NCBI GenBank assembly: GCA_017467345.1
Contig: JAFTSI010000006.1
Coordinates: forward strand, 1-43,471
Length of the DNA: 43,471 nucleotides
DNA from: Clostridia bacterium
GTDB lineage: Bacteria > Bacillota > Clostridia > Christensenellales > Borkfalkiaceae
Direction of reading: 5' to 3'
Shown: positions 15,352 to 23,014 of the stretch, piece by piece
Layout: the number at the start of each line of letters is the position of its first letter
How positions within the stretch are numbered: position 1 is the first letter of the stretch
Made by a program: the position numbers and the translations under genes
Notes under the pieces: model-generated
The model's input: only the letters and a program-made list of their open reading frames with translations
Database searches by the model: none
What the model was told of the DNA's origin: nothing

Positions 15352-16437
15352 TTATTCTGCAAGTAGTTCTACACTTATTTCAAAGTTTAATAGGTCAACG
15401 GTTATATCGTATGTGCCTATCGTTTTAAAGTAGGCACTTCTTTCGGTTTTTGTAAGATGCGCCGAACTATTTATAGTTAAGTCAAAATCGGTATATTTAG
15501 AAGAATAAAACTTTGGAACACTTGTGTATTCGTCATCAACATCAAGCCTTATCTTGAAAAGGTGTGGGGTGCTTTGGTCAACTGGTTGTAAATCAAAAAA
15601 ATCATTTCCGTCATAATACACTAAGCCATAAGTGGCAGATGAACTGTCGCAAAGTTCAAGCCTTACCTTATAAGTTTTTTTGTTGATATAAATATTATAA
15701 GTTCCACCAACACTCATCCAAGTTAAAATGCCTTCGCCAGAACAATATTTATTTTTACAACTTTCATCAAGTGTTATTTTATAATTGCTTATGTGAAGAT
15801 TACTAAAAAAGCCTATCAATTCTTCGTTTTGCAAAACAAAGTTGCTTAGCATAAACTCATTAGAATTGTTTGGGTTTACACTCATTTCCACCCAACTTGT
15901 TCGCAAAGTATAAAAACTGCAATCTTTAATGGTGTAATAAACTGGGTTAGTTATTTCGCGCTTATACTCTAAATCAAACTTATGAGTATCAACATCAAAT
16001 ATTACCTTATACACCCCTTGCTTTTTGAAGTTTATTTGAACTTCTTCGCCACTTTGCTTTTCTTCTTCGGCATACGCAAGGTCGTTTACATCACTAAGCC
16101 CTGCATATAAATACTTTAAATCGCTACTTACTGCATAAATATAATCTTCACTATAAAAATAAAGGTTATCGTAAACGCGCTTATTACCGTCAAGTGAAAA
16201 ATAGTCAATTTCTAAAAACGCGCCGTTTACACTTGCCATAAGCGAAAAGCCTTGCGAAGTGTAATAGGTGGTGTTTTCTTGTGGTTCAAAATGCTCAAAA
16301 TCAATGTTTTCAGGCAACACCACTTGCACATCTTCGTTAAAGTTTGGCACTCCACCAGCGCACCCAACAAAAAGCGTTCCACAAAGCATTAAAACTAATG
16401 CAAACATAAAACGAAATATTTTTTTCATAAATCTCAT
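15352..16437 (-). CDS. Lipoprotein with repeated beta-rich modules
   Basis: A protein of 361 residues with a lipoprotein signal: MRFMKKIFRFMFALVLMLC, then LFVGC with the lipidated cysteine at residue 26. ATG 16437 has AGGGG four bases upstream; an ATG at 16428 is an alternative. Three segments share the pattern G-x-Y-x-I/V-x-x-D and end in alternating hydrophobics (VYKVIFDVDTHKFDLEY, GTYNIYINKKTYKVRLEL, GTYDITVDLLNFEISVEL), suggesting tandem beta-sandwich modules like those of starch-binding or SusE/F-type proteins. That likeness is inference. It is the second gene after a membrane protein gene, 16 bp apart. Confidence 0.75.
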   Translation of the reverse strand: MRFMKKIFRFMFALVLMLCGTLFVGCAGGVPNFNEDVQVVLPENIDFEHFEPQENTTYYTSQGFSLMASVNGAFLEIDYFSLDGNKRVYDNLYFYSEDYIYAVSSDLKYLYAGLSDVNDLAYAEEEKQSGEEVQINFKKQGVYKVIFDVDTHKFDLEYKREITNPVYYTIKDCSFYTLRTSWVEMSVNPNNSNEFMLSNFVLQNEELIGFFSNLHISNYKITLDESCKNKYCSGEGILTWMSVGGTYNIYINKKTYKVRLELCDSSSATYGLVYYDGNDFFDLQPVDQSTPHLFKIRLDVDDEYTSVPKFYSSKYTDFDLTINSSAHLTKTERSAYFKTIGTYDITVDLLNFEISVELLAE

Positions 16438-16453
16438 TTTCCCCTACTATGCT

Positions 16454-17023
16454 TTACACAAACTTGCGCCAAACAATTCCCTCAATAGCAACTGCAACTG
16501 CGCCTACTATTGATGCTATTCCTGCCAAGGTATACACACCAGAAACTTCTGCCGTGTCTGGCAAGGTCATAAACACTAACACGAAAGTTCCCATAGCAAG
16601 GGCAAGTATAAACCTACATACTGCCATAATTTTATCTTCGGTATATCCACCCCAAGTAGCCCTTAAACAACGCACACTTGCAATAATCCACCAAACAAAG
16701 TAAAGCCCTGCAATAGCCGTTCCCGTTATAATAGCGATATCAAACAACACACCAACTGCGCCAACACCAACAATTACACCTGCGCTACCAAGCCACGCGC
16801 CCCACTCACCATCATTAAGCACGGTAATTAAACCTGCAAAACCAAGCACGCAAAGTGAAAATGTTAGCACAAGTTTAATAAGCCCACTATAATCAAATGA
16901 GCCATCTGCATTTTGCGTTTTAACCATTGAAATATCGCCACTTTTAATCTTAAACAAAACCACTCCAAAAATAATTAGAGCGATTGCCGTTAAAAAGTGG
17001 ACTAAAGTTTTTGCTTTTGTCAT
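16454..17023 (-). CDS. Uncharacterised polytopic membrane protein
   Basis: A hydrophobic protein of 189 residues with about five membrane segments (for example FLTAIALIIFGVVLF near residue 10 and FILALAMGTFVLVFM near residue 138). I see no catalytic motif and do not recognise the family. It is expressed from the consensus promoter at 17055-17083 and precedes the lipoprotein gene, so both probably act at the membrane. Whether they interact is unknown. Confidence 0.7.
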   Translation of the reverse strand: MTKAKTLVHFLTAIALIIFGVVLFKIKSGDISMVKTQNADGSFDYSGLIKLVLTFSLCVLGFAGLITVLNDGEWGAWLGSAGVIVGVGAVGVLFDIAIITGTAIAGLYFVWWIIASVRCLRATWGGYTEDKIMAVCRFILALAMGTFVLVFMTLPDTAEVSGVYTLAGIASIVGAVAVAIEGIVWRKFV

Positions 17024-17054
17024 AACCTTTTCCCTCTTTAATTTTGATATTTAA

Positions 17055-17083
17055 ATTATATAATCCACCGATAATTTTGTCAA
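17055..17083 (-). promoter_or_regulatory. Promoter of the membrane protein-lipoprotein operon
   Basis: On the minus strand TTGACA (17083-17078) and TATAAT (17060-17055) are perfect boxes 17 bp apart. Confidence 0.82.
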
Positions 17084-17087
17084 TAAT

Positions 17088-17117
17088 AAAAGCCCTATGC
17101 CTTTGCACAGGGCTTTT
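17088..17117 (-). terminator. Terminator of the glf fusion gene
   Basis: Arms AAAAGCCCT and AGGGCTTTT, with extra pairing inside (TGC/GCA), lie just after the stop codon at 17121. Confidence 0.8.
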
Positions 17118-17120
17118 TTG

Positions 17121-19259
17121 TTATTTATTTTCGGTGTCGTTATCAACTAAAACTGCCGTGTTAGAAAATCTTCTAACCGATTCAATAGCCTTTTTAACAC
17201 TATCAACTGCCTCATATGCTTCGCCTATGCAAATAACAGTTTTTTGCGCGTTGCGAAGTTTATAGTAAAACCTACCAAACTTATCTTTATCAATAATAAA
17301 GTTGCCGTCAAACGCATTTTTCTTAACTGCTTCAATTCTTGCAAGCACAGTTTCTTCGTTTGCCGTTTCTTCTGTGCAAAGCATAAGTTGACCGTTTGAC
17401 GCAAAAAGTTTTGCAACCATCATTCCGTCGTCTGCAGTTTCAATAATCCACTTACCCTTTGCGCCTTTCTTTTCTTCAAGGTTTAAAGGTTGTGGGGTAT
17501 ATTCAACATAACCTTCGCCAACTACTAATTCTTCTACAACTACTGCGTTTTGAACAATTCTCTTAACGCTTTCAACTGCCTTTAAGCATTGGTCTTTTGA
17601 CTTATATATTTCGCCAACACATAAAAGCCTGCCGTTTTGGTTTTTGAGTTTATAGTAGTAGTTTTTATTTTTATCTTTATAGATTTCAAACTTACCAGTT
17701 TCGGTAATGTTTTTGCAAAGAGTTTCAATACCTGCCCTTGCGCCCTTTTCGGTGGTGTAGATTTCGCTTGTGAGCATTACTTCTTTGTTAATTGCCGAAA
17801 GTTTAGCAACAAATTCGCCTTCGCTCTTTTGTTCAATAATCCACTTACCAGTAATTCTTTGTTTCTTTGGCGCGCTTTCAGTAGCACTTTCAACAGTTGT
17901 AGTTTCAGGTGCAACTTCCTCAGGTTTTTCTGCCTTGGTTTGTTCTACCTTTGTTTCAACCTTTTCTTTCTTTGCTGGTTTTTTAGTGGTTTTAGTTTCT
18001 TTAACTTCTTCCACCTTTTCAGTAGTAGCATTTTCTTCCTTTACGGGTTTAGCCGTTTTTTCTTTCTTGCTTTCAGCCTTTTTAGAAACTTTCTTTTCCT
18101 TAACAACTTCTTCCTTTAAGCCAAGCAAACTATCGCAAAGTTCCAAAGCATTTTTAACAGCCATATCCATATTGATATACTTATAGTTTGCAAGCCTACC
18201 TAAAAGGTAAAGGTTTTTATAAGATTTTGCTTCTTCTTCATACTTAGCATATTCAAGCAAGTTTTCTGCAAGTGGAATAGGATAGTAAGGAATATTTTTG
18301 CCCTTTTTGAAAGCCTTGGGGAACTCTTTAACAATAACCGTTCTCTTTTTTAAGGGCGCGCAAGTAAACTTGGTGAATTCGCTAATTCTTGTAAACTTTG
18401 CGCTTGTGGTGTAGTTAACAACTGCCGCAGGTTGATACGATTTAACCTTTTTGGTTTTGAACTTAAATTCAAGTGAGCGATATGGCAATGTTCCAAACTT
18501 ATAGCCAAATAATTCATCAACGCAACCTGTGTAAATAACCATGCCGTCAAACTCTGCGCCGTTAACATAAATAATGCCGTCTTGTAAAGTTAAAACCTTT
18601 TTAGCATCTTTACCAAGTTGAAGTTGAATGTTGGGGTGAGTAAGCATTTTGGTAATCATATCGGTAAAGCCAAGTTTTGGCATACATTGATACTTATCTG
18701 CAAAATACCTATCGTCGTAAGAAACATTAACGGGAACTCTGTTCATAACTTCTCCGCCAAGTTCTTCTGGCTTAAAGCCCCATTGTTTTTTGGTGTATTG
18801 ATAGAAAATATTATCGTAAACAAAATCGGCAAACTTTCTAACTTCTGGGTTTTGATGTTTTTTAAGTTCTAAAATAGGAACTTTAATATCTTTGCCGTAT
18901 TCTACTTCTAAAATCTCTTTAATTCTTTCTGCCTTGTCTTTTGAATAGAGCGCAAAAAGTGAAGTAAGGTTAAATGGCACGGGAACAAGTTTACCCTTTA
19001 CCGAAGCCAAAACCTTGTGTTCATATTCGTTCCACTCAGTAAACTTTGAAAGGAAGTTAAAAACCCTATCAAAATTAGTGTGGAAAATATGTGGGCCATA
19101 CGGTTGAACTATAATGCCGTTTTTGTCCGTTTCATCATAGGCATTACCACCTATTTTTTCGCGCTTATCGTAAACGATAACCGTTTTTCCATTTTCGGCA
19201 AGCACCCTTGCCACCGTTGCACCTGAAAGACCTGCACCAACAACTATGTATTTTTCCAT
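17121..19259 (-). CDS. glf: UDP-galactopyranose mutase fused to YegP/DUF1508-like repeats
   Basis: The first ~375 residues are a UDP-galactopyranose mutase, a flavoenzyme that converts UDP-galactopyranose to UDP-galactofuranose for cell-surface glycans. It starts with the FAD-binding loop VVGAGLSGATVARVL and has the family text YTGCVDELFGYKFGTLPYRS near residue 240. A Lys/Glu/Thr-rich linker of about 90 residues follows. The last ~240 residues contain two pairs of DUF1508-like units, with GKWIIE openings and the pattern KFEIYKDKNKNYYYKL plus NGRLLCVGEIYKS. Glf proteins usually have about 370-390 residues, so the extension nearly doubles the length. I chose ATG 19259 because GGAAGAGAG precedes it; ATG 19274 abuts the upstream stop. 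The fusion is in frame without interruption. Confidence 0.9.
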   Translation of the reverse strand: MEKYIVVGAGLSGATVARVLAENGKTVIVYDKREKIGGNAYDETDKNGIIVQPYGPHIFHTNFDRVFNFLSKFTEWNEYEHKVLASVKGKLVPVPFNLTSLFALYSKDKAERIKEILEVEYGKDIKVPILELKKHQNPEVRKFADFVYDNIFYQYTKKQWGFKPEELGGEVMNRVPVNVSYDDRYFADKYQCMPKLGFTDMITKMLTHPNIQLQLGKDAKKVLTLQDGIIYVNGAEFDGMVIYTGCVDELFGYKFGTLPYRSLEFKFKTKKVKSYQPAAVVNYTTSAKFTRISEFTKFTCAPLKKRTVIVKEFPKAFKKGKNIPYYPIPLAENLLEYAKYEEEAKSYKNLYLLGRLANYKYINMDMAVKNALELCDSLLGLKEEVVKEKKVSKKAESKKEKTAKPVKEENATTEKVEEVKETKTTKKPAKKEKVETKVEQTKAEKPEEVAPETTTVESATESAPKKQRITGKWIIEQKSEGEFVAKLSAINKEVMLTSEIYTTEKGARAGIETLCKNITETGKFEIYKDKNKNYYYKLKNQNGRLLCVGEIYKSKDQCLKAVESVKRIVQNAVVVEELVVGEGYVEYTPQPLNLEEKKGAKGKWIIETADDGMMVAKLFASNGQLMLCTEETANEETVLARIEAVKKNAFDGNFIIDKDKFGRFYYKLRNAQKTVICIGEAYEAVDSVKKAIESVRRFSNTAVLVDNDTENK

Positions 19260-19274
19260 AACTCTCTCTTCCAT

Positions 19275-20459
19275 TTATTTATTTTCTTTTGATTTTAACT
19301 CTTTAACGAACTCTGCAATTTTTTCAACTGCTTGCACCAAGTTCTTCATTGAATACGCGTAAGAACAGCGCACATAATATTTACCGAACTCACCAAACGC
19401 ATCACCAGGGACTACTGCCACTTGCTTTTCGTATAAAAGTTTAGTAGCAAACTCTTCGCCCGTCATACCCGTTTCTTCAACTGACGGGAACACATAAAAC
19501 GCACCCTTAGGCTCAAAGCATTTAAGCCCCATATCGTTAAACGCCTTAAACATAAACTTTCTGCGCTTATCGTATTCTTCGGTCATTTGCCTAACCGAAC
19601 TAAACCCGTCTTTTTGACCTTGGGTAAGCCCTGCAAGCGCTGCGTATTGCGAAAATATAGGAGCGCATATTGCGCCGTATTGATGTATTTTCAAAAGCCC
19701 GTCGTGTATTTCTTTTGGAGCGCATACAAAACCTACGCGCCAACCAGTCATTGCAAAAGCCTTTGAAAAACCACCTATTAGCACTACCCTATCTTTCATT
19801 TCTTTGAAAGATGCTATTGAACAATGCTTTGCCCCATAGGTTAGTTCTGCATATATTTCATCAGCAACAACCAAAAGGTCGTGCTTAATAATGATAGGTA
19901 TAATTTTTTCAATATACTCTTTTTCCATTATCCCACCGGTAGGGTTGTTTGGGTAAGGGAAAATTAAAACTTTGGTTTTTGGCGTTATAGCCTTTTCAAG
20001 ATTTTCTGGTGTTAACTTAAACCCGTTATCGCCATCACAAAAAACAGGCACGGGAACGCCACCACAAAGTTCAACGCAGGGCTTGTATGAAACATACGAA
20101 GGGTCGGGGATTAAAACTTCGTCGCCATCTTCAACAACTGCCCTAAGTGTTATGTCTATCGCTTCGCTTGCGCCAAGAGTAATAACCGTATCTTCGGGCT
20201 TAAACTCAACGCTAAAACGACTTTCTAAATATTTAGAAATCTCTTTTCTAAGTGGCAAGAGCCCACTATTAGAAGTATACTGGGTATACCCTTTTTTCAC
20301 GGCAGAAATCCCCGCGTCTCTAATCTCCCACGGGGTGATAAAATCTGGCTCACCAACGCCAAGCGATATAACATCTTTCCTTTCGGAAACTATGTCAAAA
20401 AACCTTCTAATACCAGAGGGTTTAAGGTTTTGCACCTTTTTACTAACGAAGTTTCTCAC
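19275..20459 (-). CDS. alaT: Class I PLP aminotransferase (AlaT/PatA-like)
   Basis: A fold-type I aminotransferase of 394 residues. SLGVGEPDFITPWEIRDA near residue 32 is the substrate-binding N-terminus. YPNNPTGG near residue 168 and VADEIYAELTY near residue 197 contact PLP, the lysine of GGFSKAFAMTGWRVGF (about residue 233) forms the Schiff base, and an Arg near the C-terminus (YYVRCSYA) would bind the carboxylate. It overlaps the Lrp-family regulator gene by 4 bp. This pairing reproduces alaR-alaT of Bacillus, where the enzyme makes alanine from pyruvate. Aspartate aminotransferase activity is an alternative, so the symbol rests on context. Confidence 0.82.
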   Translation of the reverse strand: MRNFVSKKVQNLKPSGIRRFFDIVSERKDVISLGVGEPDFITPWEIRDAGISAVKKGYTQYTSNSGLLPLRKEISKYLESRFSVEFKPEDTVITLGASEAIDITLRAVVEDGDEVLIPDPSYVSYKPCVELCGGVPVPVFCDGDNGFKLTPENLEKAITPKTKVLIFPYPNNPTGGIMEKEYIEKIIPIIIKHDLLVVADEIYAELTYGAKHCSIASFKEMKDRVVLIGGFSKAFAMTGWRVGFVCAPKEIHDGLLKIHQYGAICAPIFSQYAALAGLTQGQKDGFSSVRQMTEEYDKRRKFMFKAFNDMGLKCFEPKGAFYVFPSVEETGMTGEEFATKLLYEKQVAVVPGDAFGEFGKYYVRCSYAYSMKNLVQAVEKIAEFVKELKSKENK

Positions 20460-20950
20460 GCGCCTACAATCTGCCTTTTAGACTCTTCACTTTTTTTAGT
20501 GATTTGCCCTTCAATTTTATATTTTTTAAGAATAAAGTGTGTTTGAACGCTAACAATACCGTCAATAACCGAAAGTTTTTCGGCAACAAATCTTGCAAGG
20601 TCTGCAAGGCTTTTGCCCTCAACGAACACGGCAAGGTCAAAGCCACCACTCATAAGGTAAAGGCTTTGCACTTCGCTAAACGAATATATTTCTTCGGCAT
20701 ACGAATCAAAACCCTTTAATTTTTGTGGCGCAACTTTAACTTCTATAAGTGCTTGAACTGATGAGTTTTCGCCAACGGCTTCGCTATTAAGAATAGCCGA
20801 ATACTTAACGATAACGCCATCTTTTTCAAGTTCGCTAATAGCCTTTTCAACATCTAATTCGCTTGCACCTAAAATGGTGGCAAGTTGAGAATTAGAGTAT
20901 CTTGCATTGTCTTTTAAAAGTTCTATAATTTGCAATTTAAAAGCGTTCAT
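20456..20950 (-). CDS. alaR: Lrp/AsnC-family regulator (AlaR-like)
   Basis: A protein of 164 residues. The N-terminal winged helix-turn-helix (about residues 8-58) contains NSQLATILGASELDVEKAIS, followed by a ligand-sensing RAM domain with alternating strands (SVQALIEVKVAPQKLKGF) and a basic tail. Lrp/AsnC proteins form dimers or octamers and bind amino acids. Its 4-bp overlap with the aminotransferase gene suggests that it controls the pair, probably in response to alanine (inference). GGGG precedes ATG 20950. Confidence 0.88.
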   Translation of the reverse strand: MNAFKLQIIELLKDNARYSNSQLATILGASELDVEKAISELEKDGVIVKYSAILNSEAVGENSSVQALIEVKVAPQKLKGFDSYAEEIYSFSEVQSLYLMSGGFDLAVFVEGKSLADLARFVAEKLSVIDGIVSVQTHFILKKYKIEGQITKKSEESKRQIVGA

Positions 20951-20991
20951 ATAAATCCCCTTTTAACACTTTAAAATAATTCTTATAAAGT

Positions 20992-21020
20992 ATTTTAACT
21001 GTTTAAAAGATTTTTGTCAA
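20992..21020 (-). promoter_or_regulatory. Promoter of the alaR-alaT-glf transcript
   Basis: On the minus strand TTGACA (21020-21015) and TAAAAT (20997-20992) are 17 bp apart. AT-rich sequence downstream is a possible autoregulatory Lrp site. Confidence 0.7.
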
Positions 21021-21074
21021 TCAATTATTGATTTTAGCCTGCCCTTTGTGCTACAATATTTTTGGGTAAAAACT

Positions 21075-21335
21075 ATGATACGAATTTGGGCAAAACTACT
21101 TAAAAAAGATAAAATAGTAAATCAATGCATTTATGAGCGAGAGGGGGTTATGGACTATTCGCTATTTTTTGAATATGTTCGTGATATTTGTGAAATGCTT
21201 GATGCCCCCACACCCGTTATAATAAAAACGCACCTTTTTAACTACGCCAAGTATAACACTTTGCGCTTTAAAAAGGAAGATTTTGTTGAAAGCATATCTT
21301 TTGATAAGTTAGTTTTAGAAAACGCGCTAACCTAA
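21075..21335 (+). CDS. Conserved uncharacterised clostridial protein
   Basis: A soluble protein of 86 residues starting MIRIWAKLLKKDKIV. It contains DICEMLDAPTPVIIKTHLFN near residue 47 and ends with FKKEDFVESISFDKLVLE. From memory this pattern belongs to a small family common in Clostridia with no assigned function. A TACAAT -10 box at 21051-21056 precedes the gene, so ATG 21075 is more likely than the upstream ATG at 21048, which would overlap the promoter. A terminator follows, so it is monocistronic. Confidence 0.7.
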   Translation: MIRIWAKLLKKDKIVNQCIYEREGVMDYSLFFEYVRDICEMLDAPTPVIIKTHLFNYAKYNTLRFKKEDFVESISFDKLVLENALT

Positions 21336-21342
21336 CACAACT

Positions 21343-21362
21343 GCAAGGCAAAAAAGCCTTGC
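21343..21362 (+). terminator. Terminator of the small clostridial protein gene
   Basis: Arms GCAAGGC and GCCTTGC around AAAAAA, then TTTTTATTTTAT. Confidence 0.85.
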
Positions 21363-21442
21363 TTTTTATTTTATGCTAAAAAATTAAAAAGAGTATAAAA
21401 ACAATAAAAGATGTAAATACTTTTCGTAAAAGGGGGTTTAGT

Positions 21443-21658
21443 ATGAAGATAACTACTATTATTGCTTTTACTTTGGTGTTAATAGGTGCACTTGTATGGC
21501 TACTTGTTGGAATATTTGATTTTAACCTTGTTGCATACATTTTTGGTAGTGGCGCTGGCGCAGTAGTTTCAAGAATAATTTATTCGTTAGTAGGCATATC
21601 TGCGTTATGGCTTATTTTTTACTGGATTATGTATAATCCGTTTAGAGCCATTGACTAA
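21443..21658 (+). CDS. DUF378-type small membrane protein (YuzA-like)
   Basis: A 71-residue protein with two hydrophobic segments (IIAFTLVLIGALVWLLVGIF and IIYSLVGISALWLIFYWIM) joined by a glycine-rich turn. The GALVWLLVGIFDFNLVAYIFG text is characteristic of DUF378. An AAAAGGGGG ribosome site supports ATG 21443. The function is unknown. Confidence 0.88.
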   Translation: MKITTIIAFTLVLIGALVWLLVGIFDFNLVAYIFGSGAGAVVSRIIYSLVGISALWLIFYWIMYNPFRAID

Positions 21659-21678
21659 TAATTAATACCGCCTTAAAA

Positions 21679-21709
21679 AGCCCGCCCAAGCGTTTCGCTT
21701 GGGCGGGCT
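21679..21709. terminator. Bidirectional terminator between the DUF378 gene and queT
   Basis: A perfect 14-bp stem with arms AGCCCGCCCAAGCG and CGCTTGGGCGGGCT and a TTT loop, flanked by T-rich runs, between convergent genes. Its core resembles the terminator at 911-933. Confidence 0.9.
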
Positions 21710-21730
21710 AATTCTTTTTTTCATAATTTT

Positions 21731-22249
21731 TTATTCTTCTATATTCTCTATTTGTGTTTTTTCAAAGAGTTTCTTTACCCCATAGCATAACGGCGCACCA
21801 AGTAAATATACCGAAAGGCTCTGGCTAATTAATAGCGACACGGCTTGCAAAATGTATAACATTTCAAGTTCGCCATAGGCAAAATACCAAATTACAGGAA
21901 GTAATAAAGCATTAAGCACCACAGGAAACAATCCACCCACAATAACCTTTAAGTAAAACCTTTTAATAGGTTTAGTGCAAACCCTTGTTAAAATGCCTGC
22001 TATTAAAGTTATAATGCTACCAAAAATAATATCGTAAATAACGCACCCTGCCACAAGGTTAGAAAGGGCGCAACCGATAAATAGCCCTATAATTGCCTCT
22101 GGCAAAAATATAGGTAGCAAGCAAAGTGCTTCGGCAACGCGTAGTTGAATAAACCCACTTGAAAAACTTAAAGTGGCAAAAGTTAAAACTGCGTATAGCC
22201 CCGCAACAAGCCCTGCCCTAACTATTTTTTTAGTGCTAAACTTAAACAT
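21731..22249 (-). CDS. queT: QueT, queuosine-precursor ECF transporter S component
   Basis: A membrane protein of 172 residues from ATG 22249, which has AAAAGG at a suitable distance. Five to six hydrophobic segments and the text AVLTFATLSFSSGFIQLRVAEALCLLPIFLP near residues 20-50 identify the QueT family, whose members are substrate-binding S components for queuosine precursors such as preQ1. The riboswitch upstream responds to that ligand class. It would need an energising module, and EcfA1, EcfA2 and EcfT are encoded at 39130-41632. The protein acts in the cytoplasmic membrane. Confidence 0.93.
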   Translation of the reverse strand: MFKFSTKKIVRAGLVAGLYAVLTFATLSFSSGFIQLRVAEALCLLPIFLPEAIIGLFIGCALSNLVAGCVIYDIIFGSIITLIAGILTRVCTKPIKRFYLKVIVGGLFPVVLNALLLPVIWYFAYGELEMLYILQAVSLLISQSLSVYLLGAPLCYGVKKLFEKTQIENIEE

Positions 22250-22306
22250 AAAAAAACCTTTTCTTCGGCAACACAATTACGCGCGAAAAAAAGGCTATTA
22301 TCTTTT

Positions 22307-22346
22307 TATCGGTTGTTTTATAGAAGTGTTTGCCGAAAACCTTCTT
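22307..22346 (-). promoter_or_regulatory. preQ1-I riboswitch aptamer in the queT leader
   Basis: On the minus strand AGAAG (22346-22341 region) and CUUCU (22326-22322) form P1. The loop contains UUUUCGGCAAACA, and the A-rich tail AUAAAACAACCGA supplies CCGA (22312-22309), which pairs with UCGG of the loop (22336-22333) as the pseudoknot P2. This is the layout of class I preQ1 riboswitches: short stem, loop ending in ACA, A-rich tail, pseudoknot. Loop nucleotides 22337-22326 can alternatively pair with GUGUUGCCGAA (22274-22264), right beside the ribosome site, which offers a simple switch for translation. Confidence 0.82.
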
Positions 22347-22362
22347 TATATTTTGTGCCTTT

Positions 22363-22391
22363 ATAATACCACCTTTTTAATATGCCGTCAA
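22363..22391 (-). promoter_or_regulatory. Promoter of queT
   Basis: On the minus strand TTGACG (22391-22386) and TATTAT (22368-22363) are 17 bp apart, about 15-20 nt before the preQ1 aptamer. Confidence 0.72.
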
Positions 22392-22395
22392 TCAA

Positions 22396-22683
22396 TTAAT
22401 AAAGGTTGGTTTTTTCTTTTTGATATTTTTCTTTTAGCGCGCATTTACTTTCTTCGCTTGCGCTCTCTACCCTATCATATCCTTGCTTAGTAATCATAAA
22501 AAAGGTGGCAATTTGGTCGTTAGCCACTTCGTTAAAGTGTGCCTTTACCATTTGCCTAAACCCCTTACTAACCCCTTCGGTAAGCGCCGTGGCGTAACAT
22601 TTTACAAGCGCCTTTTCTATTGTTAATAGGTCAAGTAAACTATCCTTTTCGTTTAATGTAACTTCTGCTTTATAACTAACCAT
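22396..22683 (-). CDS. CotF-like (coat F domain) protein
   Basis: A helical protein of 95 residues. SLLDLLTIEKALVKCYATAL near residue 15, a central FRQMVKAHFNEVANDQIATF and MITKQGYDRVESAS near residue 63 follow the two-helix ferritin-like pattern of Coat F proteins (ExxL..Y, then Q..F..M..KG-Y). Such proteins occur in spore coats of Bacilli and Clostridia but also in species not known to sporulate. It lies 9 bp behind a smaller gene of the same type. The assignment is by pattern. Confidence 0.7.
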   Translation of the reverse strand: MVSYKAEVTLNEKDSLLDLLTIEKALVKCYATALTEGVSKGFRQMVKAHFNEVANDQIATFFMITKQGYDRVESASEESKCALKEKYQKEKTNLY

Positions 22684-22692
22684 ATTCCCCCC

Positions 22693-22881
22693 TTATAAAC
22701 TTGCAAGCAAGGTTTTAAACCTTCTTTCGTGGTTGTCGGCTAATGCCGATATTTTTTCTACTAAATCTTTATCGGTTAAAGTTCTTGCATAAAGCCTTGC
22801 CTTTTTTAAGGCTAATTGCTCATAACTAATTAAATCGGTAATCAACACCAACTCTTTTGTGGTAAGCATATTATCGTCCAT
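22693..22881 (-). CDS. Small CotF-like companion protein
   Basis: A protein of 62 residues from ATG 22881 with GGGGG at good distance. MLTTKELVLITDLISYEQLA near its start, followed by KKARLYARTLTDKDLVEKIS and HERRFKTLLASL, matches small spore-coat-like proteins of Clostridia of the MLTTKEL...H..H...LL type. It is the first gene of a two-gene operon with the larger CotF-like gene. A role in the spore coat or in a related structure is inferred. Confidence 0.72.
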   Translation of the reverse strand: MDDNMLTTKELVLITDLISYEQLALKKARLYARTLTDKDLVEKISALADNHERRFKTLLASL

Positions 22882-22954
22882 AATAACCCCCAAATCATAT
22901 ATTACTTTTATTTTTAACAAGCAAAAAAGTTTTTATACTATTAAACTCTAAATA

Positions 22955-22983
22955 TTGACTAATAAAAAAGATATTGCTATAAT
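22955..22983 (+). promoter_or_regulatory. Promoter of glnA
   Basis: TTGACT (22955-22960) and TATAAT (22978-22983) are 17 bp apart, followed by a leader of about 25 nt with TAGGAG. Confidence 0.85.
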
Positions 22984-23014
22984 ATAAACAATCTAATTTT
23001 TAGGAGCAATTCAA

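Noticed and set aside
17637..18186. Long plus-strand open frames opposite the glf linker
   Set aside because: They are the complement of the Lys/Glu-rich linker, giving Phe/Ser/Leu-rich text; no promoter or ribosome site is seen.
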